From Ooceraea biroi (taxonomy: Eukaryota; Arthropoda; Insecta; Hymenoptera; Formicidae), in the NCBI RefSeq assembly GCF_003672135.1, contig NC_039515.1, positions 2,294,001-2,358,000 on the forward strand: a stretch of 64,000 nucleotides of DNA, written 5' to 3'. Both the position numbers and the translations under genes were made by a program. Position 1 is the first letter of the stretch, and each line of letters opens with the position of its first letter. The notes beneath the pieces are model-generated. The model did not search any database, was not told the DNA's origin, and was given only the letters and a program-made list of their open reading frames with translations. Shown one piece after another: positions 52,601-62,400 of the stretch.

Positions 52601-53779
52601 ACCGGCGAGGTGACCAATCATCTGTTCGAGCAGCGCGGCATACCACATTCCGGAGTGGATCTGATAGCGCTGAACATTCACCGTGCCCGCGATCACGGAC
52701 TGCCGTCGTATAATCACTATAGAGCGCTCTGCAATCTGAAGCGGGCTACCACATTCGAGGACTTGTCCAGGGAGATGGCACCCGAAGTGATAGCCCGCAT
52801 GAAGCGCATATACGCGTCGGTGGACGACATCGATCTATTCCCGGGCGGCATGAGCGAGAGACCGCTTCAGGGTGGCTTGGTTGGACCCACGTTCGCCTGC
52901 ATCATCGCTATTCAGTTCAGACAGTCGAGGAAGTGCGACCGTTTCTGGTACGAAACCGACGATCCGAACATTCGTTTCACCGAGCATCAGATGGCGGAGA
53001 TCCGCAAGACCACGCTGGCCAAGGTGATGTGCGAGAACATGGATTCGCATACCGACATGCAACGAGCGGTGCTTGATCTACCTAGTAATTTCCTGAATCC
53101 ACGCGTACCCTGTAATTCCATGCCGCACATAGATTTCTCCGCTTGGCGAGAAACCCGACACGGCTGCCAGATTGGCGGCAGAAACGTCGCCGTCGGCGAG
53201 TCGGGCTTTCCTACGCCGTGCACCAGCTGCGTCTGTACCGCTGAGGGCGTAAGTGTACTTTCTAAATAACCAATGCCGCCTAATTTTCGGTATTGTGTAG
53301 ACGCAAAACTGGACGTTAAGTTTATCCATTACCAACGATGTTATAAATTGAACGTAAAATTGTATTCCAAATTTGTTAGAAAGGTAAAAACAAACGTGAT
53401 GAAGTTGCTTCGATCGAAATGTTACGATTTGATTTTTTCGGCATCGTTGGATTTCTTCCTCTAGTTTTCACTCTATCAGGATAAACGAGGGTTTTCTTCT
53501 CTCTTCCAGACGCAATGCGCCTCGCTGAGAGTCACGGACTGCAATCAACTTCTGCGTGAAGCTTCCCGAGAAGCGATCCTGCGAGATGACGTGTGCACCG
53601 CCCAATGCGGTTTCGTTCTCGCGGCGACGGAAACCACCGCGAGGTTACAACAGTTCACCACGCCAACCAGTCCGGGTTTCCCCGGTTTTCCGGCGCACAC
53701 GAACAGCTTGAGAAGTTCGCCGATGCCGGCCTCATTTAACGGCTTCAAGCTGCCCGATCTCTCGCAATTTATCGGTTAA
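28617..53779 (+). CDS. Secreted tandem animal haem peroxidase (two domains, first one degenerate), 8 coding exons
   Basis: Exons joined: 28617-28639, 40842-40921, 42099-42177, 45147-45319, 49337-50274, 50454-52109, 52196-53248, 53510-53779; 1,423 aa, all phases consistent. A signal peptide (MVTVGWLGSSLVLLCTLVIV) leads into a helical pro-segment. Domain 1 (about 80-560) starts CPPTKYRTPSGACNN but has WSEMVLQDIA (167-176) where the distal DHD motif belongs, no proximal His at 355-385, and about 50 residues missing before EARDHGVPGY. A helical linker ends in RRRKR677, a convertase-type site. Domain 2 (about 710-1290) is complete: QFLDHD (Q812, D815, H816), R956/E959, proximal H1060 in FRIGHS, and IHRARDHGLPSY. 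A Cys-rich VWC-like tail follows. The family (peroxinectin/chorion peroxidase type) uses H2O2 to oxidise or cross-link substrates outside cells. Drosophila CG10211 also has two peroxidase domains and may be the ortholog. The 23-nt start exon is the least certain part. Confidence 0.88.
32178..32206. repeat. GA microsatellite
   Basis: An interrupted run of GA units inside the peroxidase first intron. A similar shorter tract lies at about 32049-32064. Confidence 0.8.
34327..34584. mobile_element. 258-bp piggyBac-like MITE
   Basis: The ends are a perfect 10-bp inverted repeat, CCCTTTCGCT (34327-34336) and AGCGAAAGGG (34575-34584). The CCC...GGG termini and the flanking tetranucleotides (TTGA at 34323-34326, TTAA at 34585-34588) match piggyBac insertion at TTAA, with one copy mutated. 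The interior has no coding capacity, so it is non-autonomous. Two imperfect direct copies of a ~40-bp unit sharing ACTATAGTC and CGTGAAG lie at 34345-34383 and 34388-34426. It sits in the first intron of the peroxidase gene. Confidence 0.65.
34345..34426. repeat. Imperfect ~40-bp direct repeat inside the MITE
   Basis: Two adjacent copies read ACTATAGTC-TCAT-CGTGAAG...TGAGTA with several substitutions. They may represent subterminal transposase-binding repeats. Confidence 0.6.
36282..36308. repeat. (ATG)9 trinucleotide microsatellite
   Basis: Nine uninterrupted ATG units in the peroxidase first intron. It produces Met/Asp/stop-type artefact frames and is not coding. Confidence 0.9.
36742..36782. 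repeat. Small AT-rich hairpin
   Basis: Arms around AATATCATTCA and TGAATGATGATATT can pair with a 4-nt loop. It is short and AT-rich; a hairpin RNA is possible but not supported by any known microRNA sequence. Confidence 0.3.
42178..45146. other. Intron between the third and fourth peroxidase exons
   Basis: 3 kb with no exon recognised. A 13-bp AT-rich unit is repeated three times at 42878-42916. A long GC- and CpG-rich block spans about 43.45-44.75 kb, with short overlapping open frames on both strands that look like composition artefacts. An internal promoter or regulatory block is possible but unproven. Confidence 0.4.
42878..42916. repeat. Perfect 3 x 13-bp tandem repeat
   Basis: The unit ATTTATATCTTTA is repeated three times without change. 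It is intronic. Confidence 0.9.
45320..49336. other. 4-kb intron before the first large peroxidase exon
   Basis: No exon or RNA gene was recognised. It holds pyrimidine tracts near 46.06 kb, GC-richer islands at 45.65-46.3 and 47.6-48.25 kb, and the CAT/CGT repeat at 47751-47789. Confidence 0.4.
47751..47789. repeat. (CAT)8(CGT)4 CAT compound trinucleotide repeat
   Basis: Eight CAT units, four CGT units and one more CAT. The minus-strand frame through it gives a poly-Met/Thr run, a typical artefact. Confidence 0.9.
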
Positions 53780-53967
53780 ATCGGGGGAAAATAACGCGAA
53801 GACTTGAAACCTCGTAACACTCGTTGCTTACTGATTATCATATTGTATCGCAGGGAAGACACTGCCTTTATTTCGAGAGACTGTACGACAAACGCGATCC
53901 CAAAATTTCACAACTAATTGGTCGTGCTCAATCCTATGAAGGAAAACCTGAAATATGACGGAGAACT

Positions 53968-53996
53968 AGAGAGAGAGAAAGAGAGAGAGAGAGAGC
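53968..53996. repeat. AG microsatellite in the peroxidase 3' UTR
   Basis: Interrupted AG units about 190 nt after the peroxidase stop codon, upstream of the candidate poly(A) signal, so probably transcribed in the 3' UTR. Confidence 0.8.
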
Positions 53997-54500
53997 ACGT
54001 TTTGAACACGTAACACGTGACGCGAGGGACAGTTATCGGAAGATAAAAGGAAAAGTACCTGTCGGCGTGTAAATATAGATGATAAGGCGCAAGTATTTAG
54101 TTTAGCGGGAGATCGCATCGTCGGAACACATCGAGAGAATACGTGAACGTAGAAGAATCTGCATGGAGCTTCTTCGCGAAGCGGATCAACGTGCGATTGA
54201 CGAGAGAACGAGCAACAAGACTTGGAGCAACTTTGTCGCGTTCTCCGTGACGGTTATTACGTCATTGCCGAAACTGGGATCGAGGATAGTACAGATAAGT
54301 ACAGAGCGCGTCGAGACGGACATGGTGTCACGCCAGAGATTCGCGCCGGCGCTATCATCTCGCGCGATCGGAAGGAGCGTTGGCCCGAAAAAAAATGAGA
54401 AACGCGAATGTTCGTCTTGAACTTGTCTTTCTTTCTCTCACGTTACACCTCTACCTAATTTTGTATTATAATTAATATGTGACATGTATAATATAATGTT

Positions 54501-54506
54501 AATAAA
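54501..54506 (+). terminator. Candidate poly(A) signal of the peroxidase gene
   Basis: First AATAAA found after the stop at 53779; it implies a 3' UTR of about 0.7 kb. It lies 345 bp before the STRAP stop codon, so the two convergent 3' ends may overlap. Confidence 0.4.
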
Positions 54507-54851
54507 TGTTAATATTTCTTTTTCTTCTTTGTAGTTTCTTTTTCCCTGTGATATATAAATGACGATCGTCCAGTGCGCTGCCAAGGGCACGGATTTGGTC
54601 CTCTCACTTTCCGTCTTGCAGGAGAGTGAAGCGCGAGACCTCGACGGAGGCGGCAAGCGGGGGTCTCCCTTTCCGAGGTTTCCATTATTTACAAAGAATC
54701 CCAGTACCTAACGCGGTGACCCAGAAAGGAAATCGCTTCGTTCGATGCGTTTGACGCAGAGATCCAAGACGCTCGCTCGATTTTGGTCCAAGATGTCCTT
54801 CGTCTCCGAGTTGTCTTGGGAAATATCCGGGAAATCCCGTTTCTCTTAGGC

Positions 54852-56748
54852 TTAACTGGCAGGAACTTCTTGCTTGTTGTTCACCACGGCGACGTTCTCC
54901 TGTATCGTTGGCGTCTGCTCGATGCAGCGCCACAATCCATAGGTCTTGCCGATCACCGTCTGCCACAGTCTCAGAGTACCGTCCTCCGATCCACTGGCGT
55001 ACAATTCACCGTCCGGCGAAAAGCGCACGCAGTGCACAGGCCCGAAGTGACCTTTAAATGATTCTGCGAACGCGAATCGTACAGCGTATGTAAATTACAA
55101 ATTATGACGAATCGCGTGCAGTCAAAATTATCTTGAAAAATTCATGTACGTGTGTAAAGAAAATATCTTACCCAGCTCCGCTCCCGTGTTGTAGTCAAAC
55201 TTGTACATTTTGAAATCTTCCCCACCGCACACGAACATAGTGCAATCTGGATGCAGACTAGCGCTGTTAACTTGAGTCGGAGCGGCAAACTCTTTTATCT
55301 TGGTCAATCTAGTGAGAAAAGATAAAGATTTGAAAATTAGAAAAATCAATTTCTAGGAACAGAATGTGTCGTCAATTTTCATCGTTGCAACGATGTTGTG
55401 GATGTCGTAATTGTTTTAATATTAAAAAGGACGAAATATACATACTCTTTGCTGTCCCAGAACGTAACGATGTTTGAGTGGGTCGTGGTGATGATGCTTC
55501 CGTCTTTCGACACCTCCATAGAGCTTGGAATTGCGGGGAAATCCAGTCTCTTGATCTCCTGCCCGCTGTTCCTGTCCCACACCCTCAATGTCTTATCGTC
55601 CGCGCAGGTAATTAAGGCAGAGTTGTTATCGAAGAAGGTGACGTGTCTGATACCACTCGCGTGACCTGAAAAGATCTGAAAGACAGAAGAATCAAGACAT
55701 TTTAGGAGTTTGTGTTAATAATTACTCTGCATTTTATTGCCAGTTAATTTTTTTACTCACCTGCGGAGACGCTTCCGGTTTATTAAGATCATAAATGCGT
55801 ACGAGTTTCTCATTAGAGCCAGTGCACAGATGATTGGAATCGGTACTGAAGTTGACCGATTTAACTATGTGATTGTGTTGGAAAGAATGGACCTCCTCTC
55901 CCTTGATAGCGTCCCAGACTTTAGCATTGAAATCAGCTGCACCGGTTGCAGCTCTGGTGGCCTGTGGATTTAACGCTACACCCCACACTGCTCCTTTATG
56001 TCCCTCGAACGTGCCGATCCAATCTCCGGTATCACCCTGTCGCAACATGGGCTTGCCATCTGGAAGAAATTAAATCGCTCTGATATATACGTACAAATAA
56101 TTTTACAAATAATATTTAATAAGAAAGATATAAGTAAATAAGTAAATTAATTTATTTTCTTGTAGGTTCTGATAGATTTAGAAACAAAGTATAAAATATC
56201 AAACGTCGTAATACGTTGTACGAAAACGTTTGATTAACCTCGGGTGTATGTACGTGAGCTGACATCGTCAGTACGACCGATTACTCAGGGATGTATTCCA
56301 CGCCGTAATTACACGCGTGATCATTGAGAGTGCCCTTCACACGTTAACCGCCGCAAGCAGGAAGAGAGATCACGCGCGCCGTCAAGAGCACGAGGTGCCT
56401 AACCTCGAAAGTGTCTTGGAACCTTGGACGCAGCCGGAAAGAATTGGGCCAAGGCGATCGAGAATCGAGCAGCGCGATCGAAATGATCGAGCGGAAAAGA
56501 GATCACGACGATGTGTCGGTCGGATGGTCGAATGGACAGACAATAAATAAGTAAACAAATAAATAGGTAAACCGGACAAACCAGCCAGCCGGTTTACAAT
56601 TTTCTTTACAACTGCAACAGCGATTCGCGTTACCTTTGCACGCCGAGATGAGATAATATCCGGACTCGGTGACGTCGGAGAAGGCGAGATGCACTACGGG
56701 CCTCGTGTGGCCGCTGCACGTCAACGGGGTCTGTCTTAGGTTAGCCAT
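54852..56748 (-). CDS. STRAP: Serine-threonine kinase receptor-associated protein (unrip), seven WD40 repeats, 5 exons
   Basis: Exons on the minus strand: 56748-56634, 56059-55761, 55675-55446, 55308-55172, 55063-54852; 330 aa versus about 350 in vertebrates. All phases close, with GT..AG introns. Seven WD40 repeats form one beta-propeller: CSGHTRPVVHLAF, GTFEGHKGAVWGVALN..KVWD, FQHNHIVKSVNF..RIYD, FSGHASGIRHVTFF..LRVWD, ..TFWD, QVNSASLHPDC..YKFD, and FKGHFGPVHCVRFSPDG..LRLWQTVIGKTYGLW. The last stretch is nearly diagnostic for STRAP. STRAP/unrip belongs to the cytoplasmic SMN complex that loads Sm cores on snRNAs, and dampens TGF-beta signalling in vertebrates (Drosophila counterpart wmd). 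The C-terminal tail is shorter than in vertebrates. The upstream sequence to about 57.15 kb is CpG-rich and fits a housekeeping promoter. Confidence 0.95.
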
Positions 56749-58350
56749 CGTTGTTCCCTATCGTGCTACCGCCTATTCTTTCCTCCCGCTTGCCTCGTCG
56801 GTGCGTTCGTCCACGCCAGGATGTAATTCGTGAACGATGAGCGAACGGACGGATAAAACGCGTCCTTTCGGTTGCAGCGGCAACAATGAAAACACCCGTT
56901 GTTCCCGCAGCAAACCGTCACAGCACATGCACGCCGCTAGACTGAGACTGACTGATCGAGCACAAGTTGCAACAGCGCGTCGACTACTCGACTGTCGATC
57001 GCCGCGCACCGGCAACCAGCTTCAGAGCGCTCGACTCGGGAAGAGCCGGCCCCGTCACTCGTGCGCGCGTTGCCTCTCCTCGTCTCTGTTGTTTTCTTTT
57101 TTTCGTGTCTTTTCCTGTTCCGAATACTGTTTGTCTTTTTCTCGAGACGTCGAAATCGTTATTTACGCAAAGGAAGAGTAGACGGAGCTCTTGCCTTCGA
57201 TTTTCTTTCGTAAGTGCACCTTTACGCGTACTTCAAGATACAGATTTCTCGGGATTTCTAAAAACGGCGGTGCTTTAAATTTTTCAATGCGTGGAAATAG
57301 CATAAATAATATATGTTTTTATAATATAAATGTATAAGAAAGATAAATACGTGTATATAATTTTTATATAATATAGCGAATATATATTTATAAAATACAT
57401 ATGACATTCCAGTTTTTTTTATTATTCGACCGAATTAATGCATAATTGTTCGAACACAGCTGCGCACCGAGAAAACGCACCGAGCGTTGAGAGTCCAAAT
57501 TACTAACATGCTAAAGAAAGAAATAAGCGGCTGTCTCGAAATTACATGCACGTAGCGCGTAATAACATGGCTGTACTTCGCAATTGCACTGCTGCTCAAG
57601 GTTCAAACGTTTTGCGCATTTTGGCTAACAATCGCGAACAATCGAGAGATACTTGGCATTGTGGAATGGAAAGTTTCGGAGCAAGCATTTCCTTGAATTA
57701 AAATAAAAAAAACTATATTGCCATACCTGTTGCTTTTACGGACAAGAAAAAAAAGATTGTAAAAGACTTAATATAACGTCTTTTACCACCGTTTTCCTTT
57801 TTTAGCATTGCAACATCAAGACGTCTTACTCTGGCCCTGTAAGGTTTTTTCCAACGATTCTCCTCGAATCTCGGCCATGAATTAAAACACTCGACCCCTC
57901 TCTCTTCTCTACTGCTCCGAACAACCTTAAATACATAGAAATCCATAGAACGTGTGTTTTTACAACGTGCATATCAATTAATCAAAGTTTAAAAAAATAT
58001 CGGAGAGTTTCGAAAACGCTGCACAGCATACAAATTTATTCCAGAATAATCAATAAAGCGACATAATTAATACTATCTTGTCCTGTAAATAATACCTATC
58101 TTACTAAATTAGATATAAAATTGTATTAAAGATTTAAAGATAAAAATATAAATAATATACCAAAAACTCAAAATCAAGTAGATTAAACGAGAATCGTATA
58201 ATTACATTCATTATGTATAATTTCATAAATAAATAATATGTAGAAGTTATCAATGTGATATCAACATTTTCGTAAGAAATAATATGTAATGAATTATTAC
58301 ACAGTACAACCGCCGCAATTTCATCCTGAAAATGGACGTTATTAACAACA
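56749..58350. other. Upstream region of STRAP
   Basis: A CpG-rich first 400 bp (probable STRAP promoter and 5' UTR) is followed by AT-rich DNA. Open frames near 56.8-57.2 kb overlap on both strands without domains. No second gene was recognised before the tRNA. Confidence 0.45.
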
Positions 58351-58423
58351 GCCGAAATAGCTCAGTTGGGAGAGCGTTAGACTGAAGATCTAAATGTCCC
58401 CGGTTCAATCCCGGGTTTCGGCA
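58351..58423 (+). tRNA. tRNA-Phe (anticodon GAA)
   Basis: 73 nt without intron. The acceptor stem GCCGAAA/TTTCGGC pairs fully with discriminator A. The D stem is GCTC/GAGC, the anticodon stem TTAGA/TCTAA has loop CTGAAGA (GAA at 58384-58386), and the T stem CCCGG/CCGGG has loop TTCAATC. All stems are perfect. The internal A box (TAGCTCAGTTGGGA) and B box (GGTTCAATCC) are intact, so it should be transcribed by RNA polymerase III. CCA is not encoded, as usual in eukaryotes. Confidence 0.98.
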
Positions 58424-58435
58424 ACAGGCGATATA

Positions 58436-58440
58436 TTTTT
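58436..58440 (+). terminator. RNA polymerase III terminator of tRNA-Phe
   Basis: A run of five T residues starts 13 nt after the tRNA 3' end, the usual Pol III stop signal. Confidence 0.8.
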
Positions 58441-58859
58441 ACTTATTAATTTAAGTTAATATTTATAGACATTAATTATACAAATATCGATAATATAAAT
58501 TTTCAATTAAAGATTTAGTATCTTTTTATTGTACTAAGCAACAATGATTTCGATTTTATTTAACACGGCTTTTTTAAGAGTGGATAATCCGACTTTGCGC
58601 TCTAATCTTTTAACAAGTTACTCTCTTTTATTGAAAGACGCAGTTGATAATTTCAAGTGCTTCATCCGAGATCGTTTATTTATACATTCTTTAAATATTC
58701 TTTCGGTCAATTTCTAATCCACGAGCGACAATACGACGCGATAATTTAATTTAATTTTCTTCAAGCATGAAAGACTTGACTCGATGTTCTTTGACTTTAA
58801 CAGCAATTACTCGAGCCTGAACGAAACCAAGTCAAGCTGCTGTTTGCACCACGAATCCC

Positions 58860-59421
58860 GAGTCCTTTTCAACTTCAAAGACGTGCACTGCGCCCGTCGC
58901 GTCGTCGCGCAACCCGCGCACGGGTACGAATTAAGAAGCCGCCGTTTTGGAACATCGAGCGGCGGCGTTGCGCCGGTCGCACGTGATTGGCGGAAATGCG
59001 ACGGCCGCACGCGCGGAATCGCCCGCACCTGACGCCTCGCGATGAGTCGCGAGGCCCGCCGAGCGATTGGCCACTCTCAGTCGGTGCTTGTCGTGCGCGG
59101 CATGAGGATGCGGATTGGTGGATGCGCCGGCGGAACCGCACGTTCACGTAGGACGGAGTCCGTTTGAGTTCGTTACGGCGGCAGGTTGTCGCATCGTCGA
59201 CAGATCGTTTCGGCGAGGCGGAATTAATTGTTGCCGTTAAATGTCGTAAGCGTAAAGGGGCGATCGCAAGGGACGAAGGCACGCGCGCGCACCTGACGCT
59301 CGTCGCTCGCGGTGTCGCGACGTTCACGTGCGTTCCTCTGCATCTTCGTGACGAGCTCGCGCCGAGCGCCGACCGGCCGACACTTCGAATCCGGACGCCG
59401 CCGAATCCCGACGACGACGCG
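58860..59421 (+). promoter_or_regulatory. CpG-rich block before a signal-peptide exon
   Basis: GC- and CpG-dense sequence starts abruptly after AT-rich DNA and runs up to the ATG at 59422, resembling an insect promoter plus 5' UTR. The frame of the exon is open back to 59164, but no ATG lies upstream in that frame. Confidence 0.4.
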
Positions 59422-59491
59422 ATGGGCCTGCCGCGGACGCTGCTCGTCGTCGCCTACCTGCTGCGCTGTCACGTCGCTCGCTCGATAGCCG
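59422..59491 (+). CDS. Start exon of an unidentified secreted or membrane protein (partial gene)
   Basis: An ATG with G at -3 and G at +4 opens MGLPRTLLVVAYLLRCHVAR, then SIAG, and ends in a strong donor (GTGAGT at 59492) in phase 1. The hydrophobic core LLVVAYLL after a short basic start fits a signal peptide. It lies at the end of a CpG-rich promoter-like block, as expected for a first exon. No further exon was recognised in the remaining 4.5 kb, so the gene probably continues past the window after a long intron. The product cannot be named. The alternative is a chance open frame in GC-rich DNA. Confidence 0.4.
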
Positions 59492-62400
59492 GTGAGTTAA
59501 CGAAATTTATCTCATTTGCATGTACACACGTCGCGTCGCCGAGTGCGTCTGCACGTATTTCGGGCGTCCCGTTTCCCTCTAATTGCTGCCGGATGGAAGG
59601 ATGTAAACGGACGTTCCCGGTGCTTTCTCACTTTCCTGGTATTTTATTTAGTATGTTACGTGTTTGAATGTTATTTAATTAATTGTTAAGTAATTAAATA
59701 TCAAACGAATCTGTATAGGTATGTAAAATGTTTAAATGTGGAACTGATTGTGGAGTCAGGCGTGACGCCATTAAGGAATGAATATTTATAAAATTGCGTT
59801 TATAAAATCAACGTAAAAGCGCACTGAGGTGAACGCTTTAAAGAAACATCGTCAATGTTTTTATGGTTTATATCAATAGACTTTGAATATTCAACTAAAG
59901 GGAAAACAATCGTTTATAGATATGTATTTAACTAAAAAGCAGGTGTTTTCAATGTACTCTCACTGTCAATCTCAATGTTTATTTTCAAACAGTACAATAA
60001 TAGTACAATATTATTGCGTGCTAGTTTTCATCTTTTGTTACATCTATTTTTGCACGATTGCTAAAAGTTCATTTGCATACGATCAATCGCTGTCGATAAT
60101 TTGATATTGATATAAAATTATCGATATTTTTAATGTTTTACCTTGAATATGAAAGCATTTAAAGCAAATTTAGGGCAAATATGTCGATATCTTATAATAT
60201 GATTAACATTGTTGCACGGTGGTAGAGAATTTTCGGTGAAATTTGACGCAGATTATACACCGGTAGTTGCTGCACGTCGTAGATAAGACGCTTAGCACCG
60301 CTCGCTGGTACATTTACAAGTGCATTTCCGGTGGTCGCGACACGTAAATCCGCTCTGCAAATTCGCAATAGTCGGTTCGTATCCGAGCACTCTCGCTGAA
60401 AGACTTTCCACGGTTTCATTTCCTCGGCTCTCGCCCACGAAAGGAAATGTTACCGCTATCTGGGGATGCATTATTGCTACCTAAATGAAACAGAGATGGG
60501 CATGATTCGAGCGAGTTTCTATCTTATCGCACATAATGTAATGTGTATCTCACCATTACATAGTATGCATTATCGATATCAAGATTTCCACAGAAATTTT
60601 GTATATGATTTTATCCAGCATATGTAGCATGAAACTTATCCGCCTAAAATTTACTCGAGCTTTCTCTTTTAAAAACTTCTTCAAAATTACGTGCTGGTCT
60701 GTCAAAGAAAACCTAAATATTTAAAAAATAATTATTATAATTTGTACATTGATTATATTCACGATTTTTAGATGTCGAATTCTTTTTTACACGTTAGAAT
60801 TCTAGGTCGAGCATTAGGTAATTTTTTAATAATTAACGTAAATATTACGTAAGTACATATTTATAATTTTAATCAGCATTCTTTGTTATCTGCTGTGCAC
60901 ATTATATAACGCGATGTGAGAACGTCGCTGGGAGCGTTAATTTTTAATTGACATTCGTTTCTTTATTTAAGTAGTAATAAACACCGTGCATACGTGTACA
61001 ATTTGCGTACGTGTATCTGAACGTTTACGCGATTTACAAGTATGCCAATTAGCGTGGCGTCAAATTGTTTAACGAACGGAAAAAAAGAATAAGCAGTATA
61101 CCGTTCCTTCTTTTTAACGAATAGGTCTTTTCGATAACGGGATAGTCATTCAAGAATTCTTTTGAAGCCGCGATCAACGGCTCCTCGTTAGCAAGGTGTC
61201 CGCTAAAGCGTCATTAATTCATCGAATCAGCTGTGTTGTTTTATCTCCACCCCCTTCCGTCTCTTTCCACTTTCGAATAAAATTAATCGCGGAATAGTCT
61301 GACCTGCAATTAAAATATATAACATATCGGTTTAACACAAATAATATCATAATCAAATATGTCGTTAATACGACGTATCAATCGTGTGGTATTATCGATT
61401 AAACTAGTGAGCTCAAAGTAACCGCAAATTATCGAGCAGCATGTTTCACGCAAATTAGACATGTAAACGACTCCTTAATTCTCTAGATTTCCCTGGAATT
61501 ATTTATAATGTCGAAAAAAGAAAGTGTGATGTAAAATTATAATGCCTCATATAAAAAAGATTTTATTAAAAGCAAATGGACAATTAATGACTCGAGTTTT
61601 ATTCGGCGTAAATAATATTATAATTAGTTGGATTAGTGATGTATTGTAAATCGCAGTGAATGCAAAGAGTTTTTCTTTTTCGGTCGGTCGATTTGGCTTT
61701 ATGACGAACGATTTTATGGTTATTTGAATTAAATAGCTAAATTAAATTCGCGAGTCAAGAGGGGAGAGAGTGCTTTGTATAATAGAAACCACTTGACACA
61801 AGCGCTGGCGCAAAAAGCTGATTTATTTCGACGTACGAGAAAAAGAATTATGTGCGATTTCTCGCTTCTGACGTTATAATCCCGTGTGGCGGTGACTAGT
61901 TCGGAGTCTTATCAGCGCGGCAGCCAGCTCGAAGATGACTCGAGGAGAAAAAGGGGGCGATCTCACGAGATCGAACTGGCACATTTATATCCGATCACGA
62001 CTCGCCAATCTCGCTGTATCAGGCTTTGACCGACTTAGCGAGCTGTCTCTTATCTGCAAATTCCTCGATCAATTTCAACTCAATTTTTCCTTAACGAAAA
62101 CGCTGGGGAAAAAGAAAAGAACGATAAAACCTCTGTGTTTGTTCTTTGTTTGATATCAAGAAAACTCCGCTTTGAACTTCTTTTCAAATTGAAATCCAGT
62201 AAGAGTACTTAAGGCCATTGGACTTAAAAAGATTTTAATCGTAACCGTAAAGCTTTAAGCAATTTGACCAGTTATTCTTAAACGTAGTAAATATGTTTGA
62301 CCGCATTTAATCAGTTTGCTAACGACTTTACGATTAATACTAAAATCTTTTCATATTCGCGAGACATATAAGTCTAAGTTTTTTGTATGGGACATATCCT

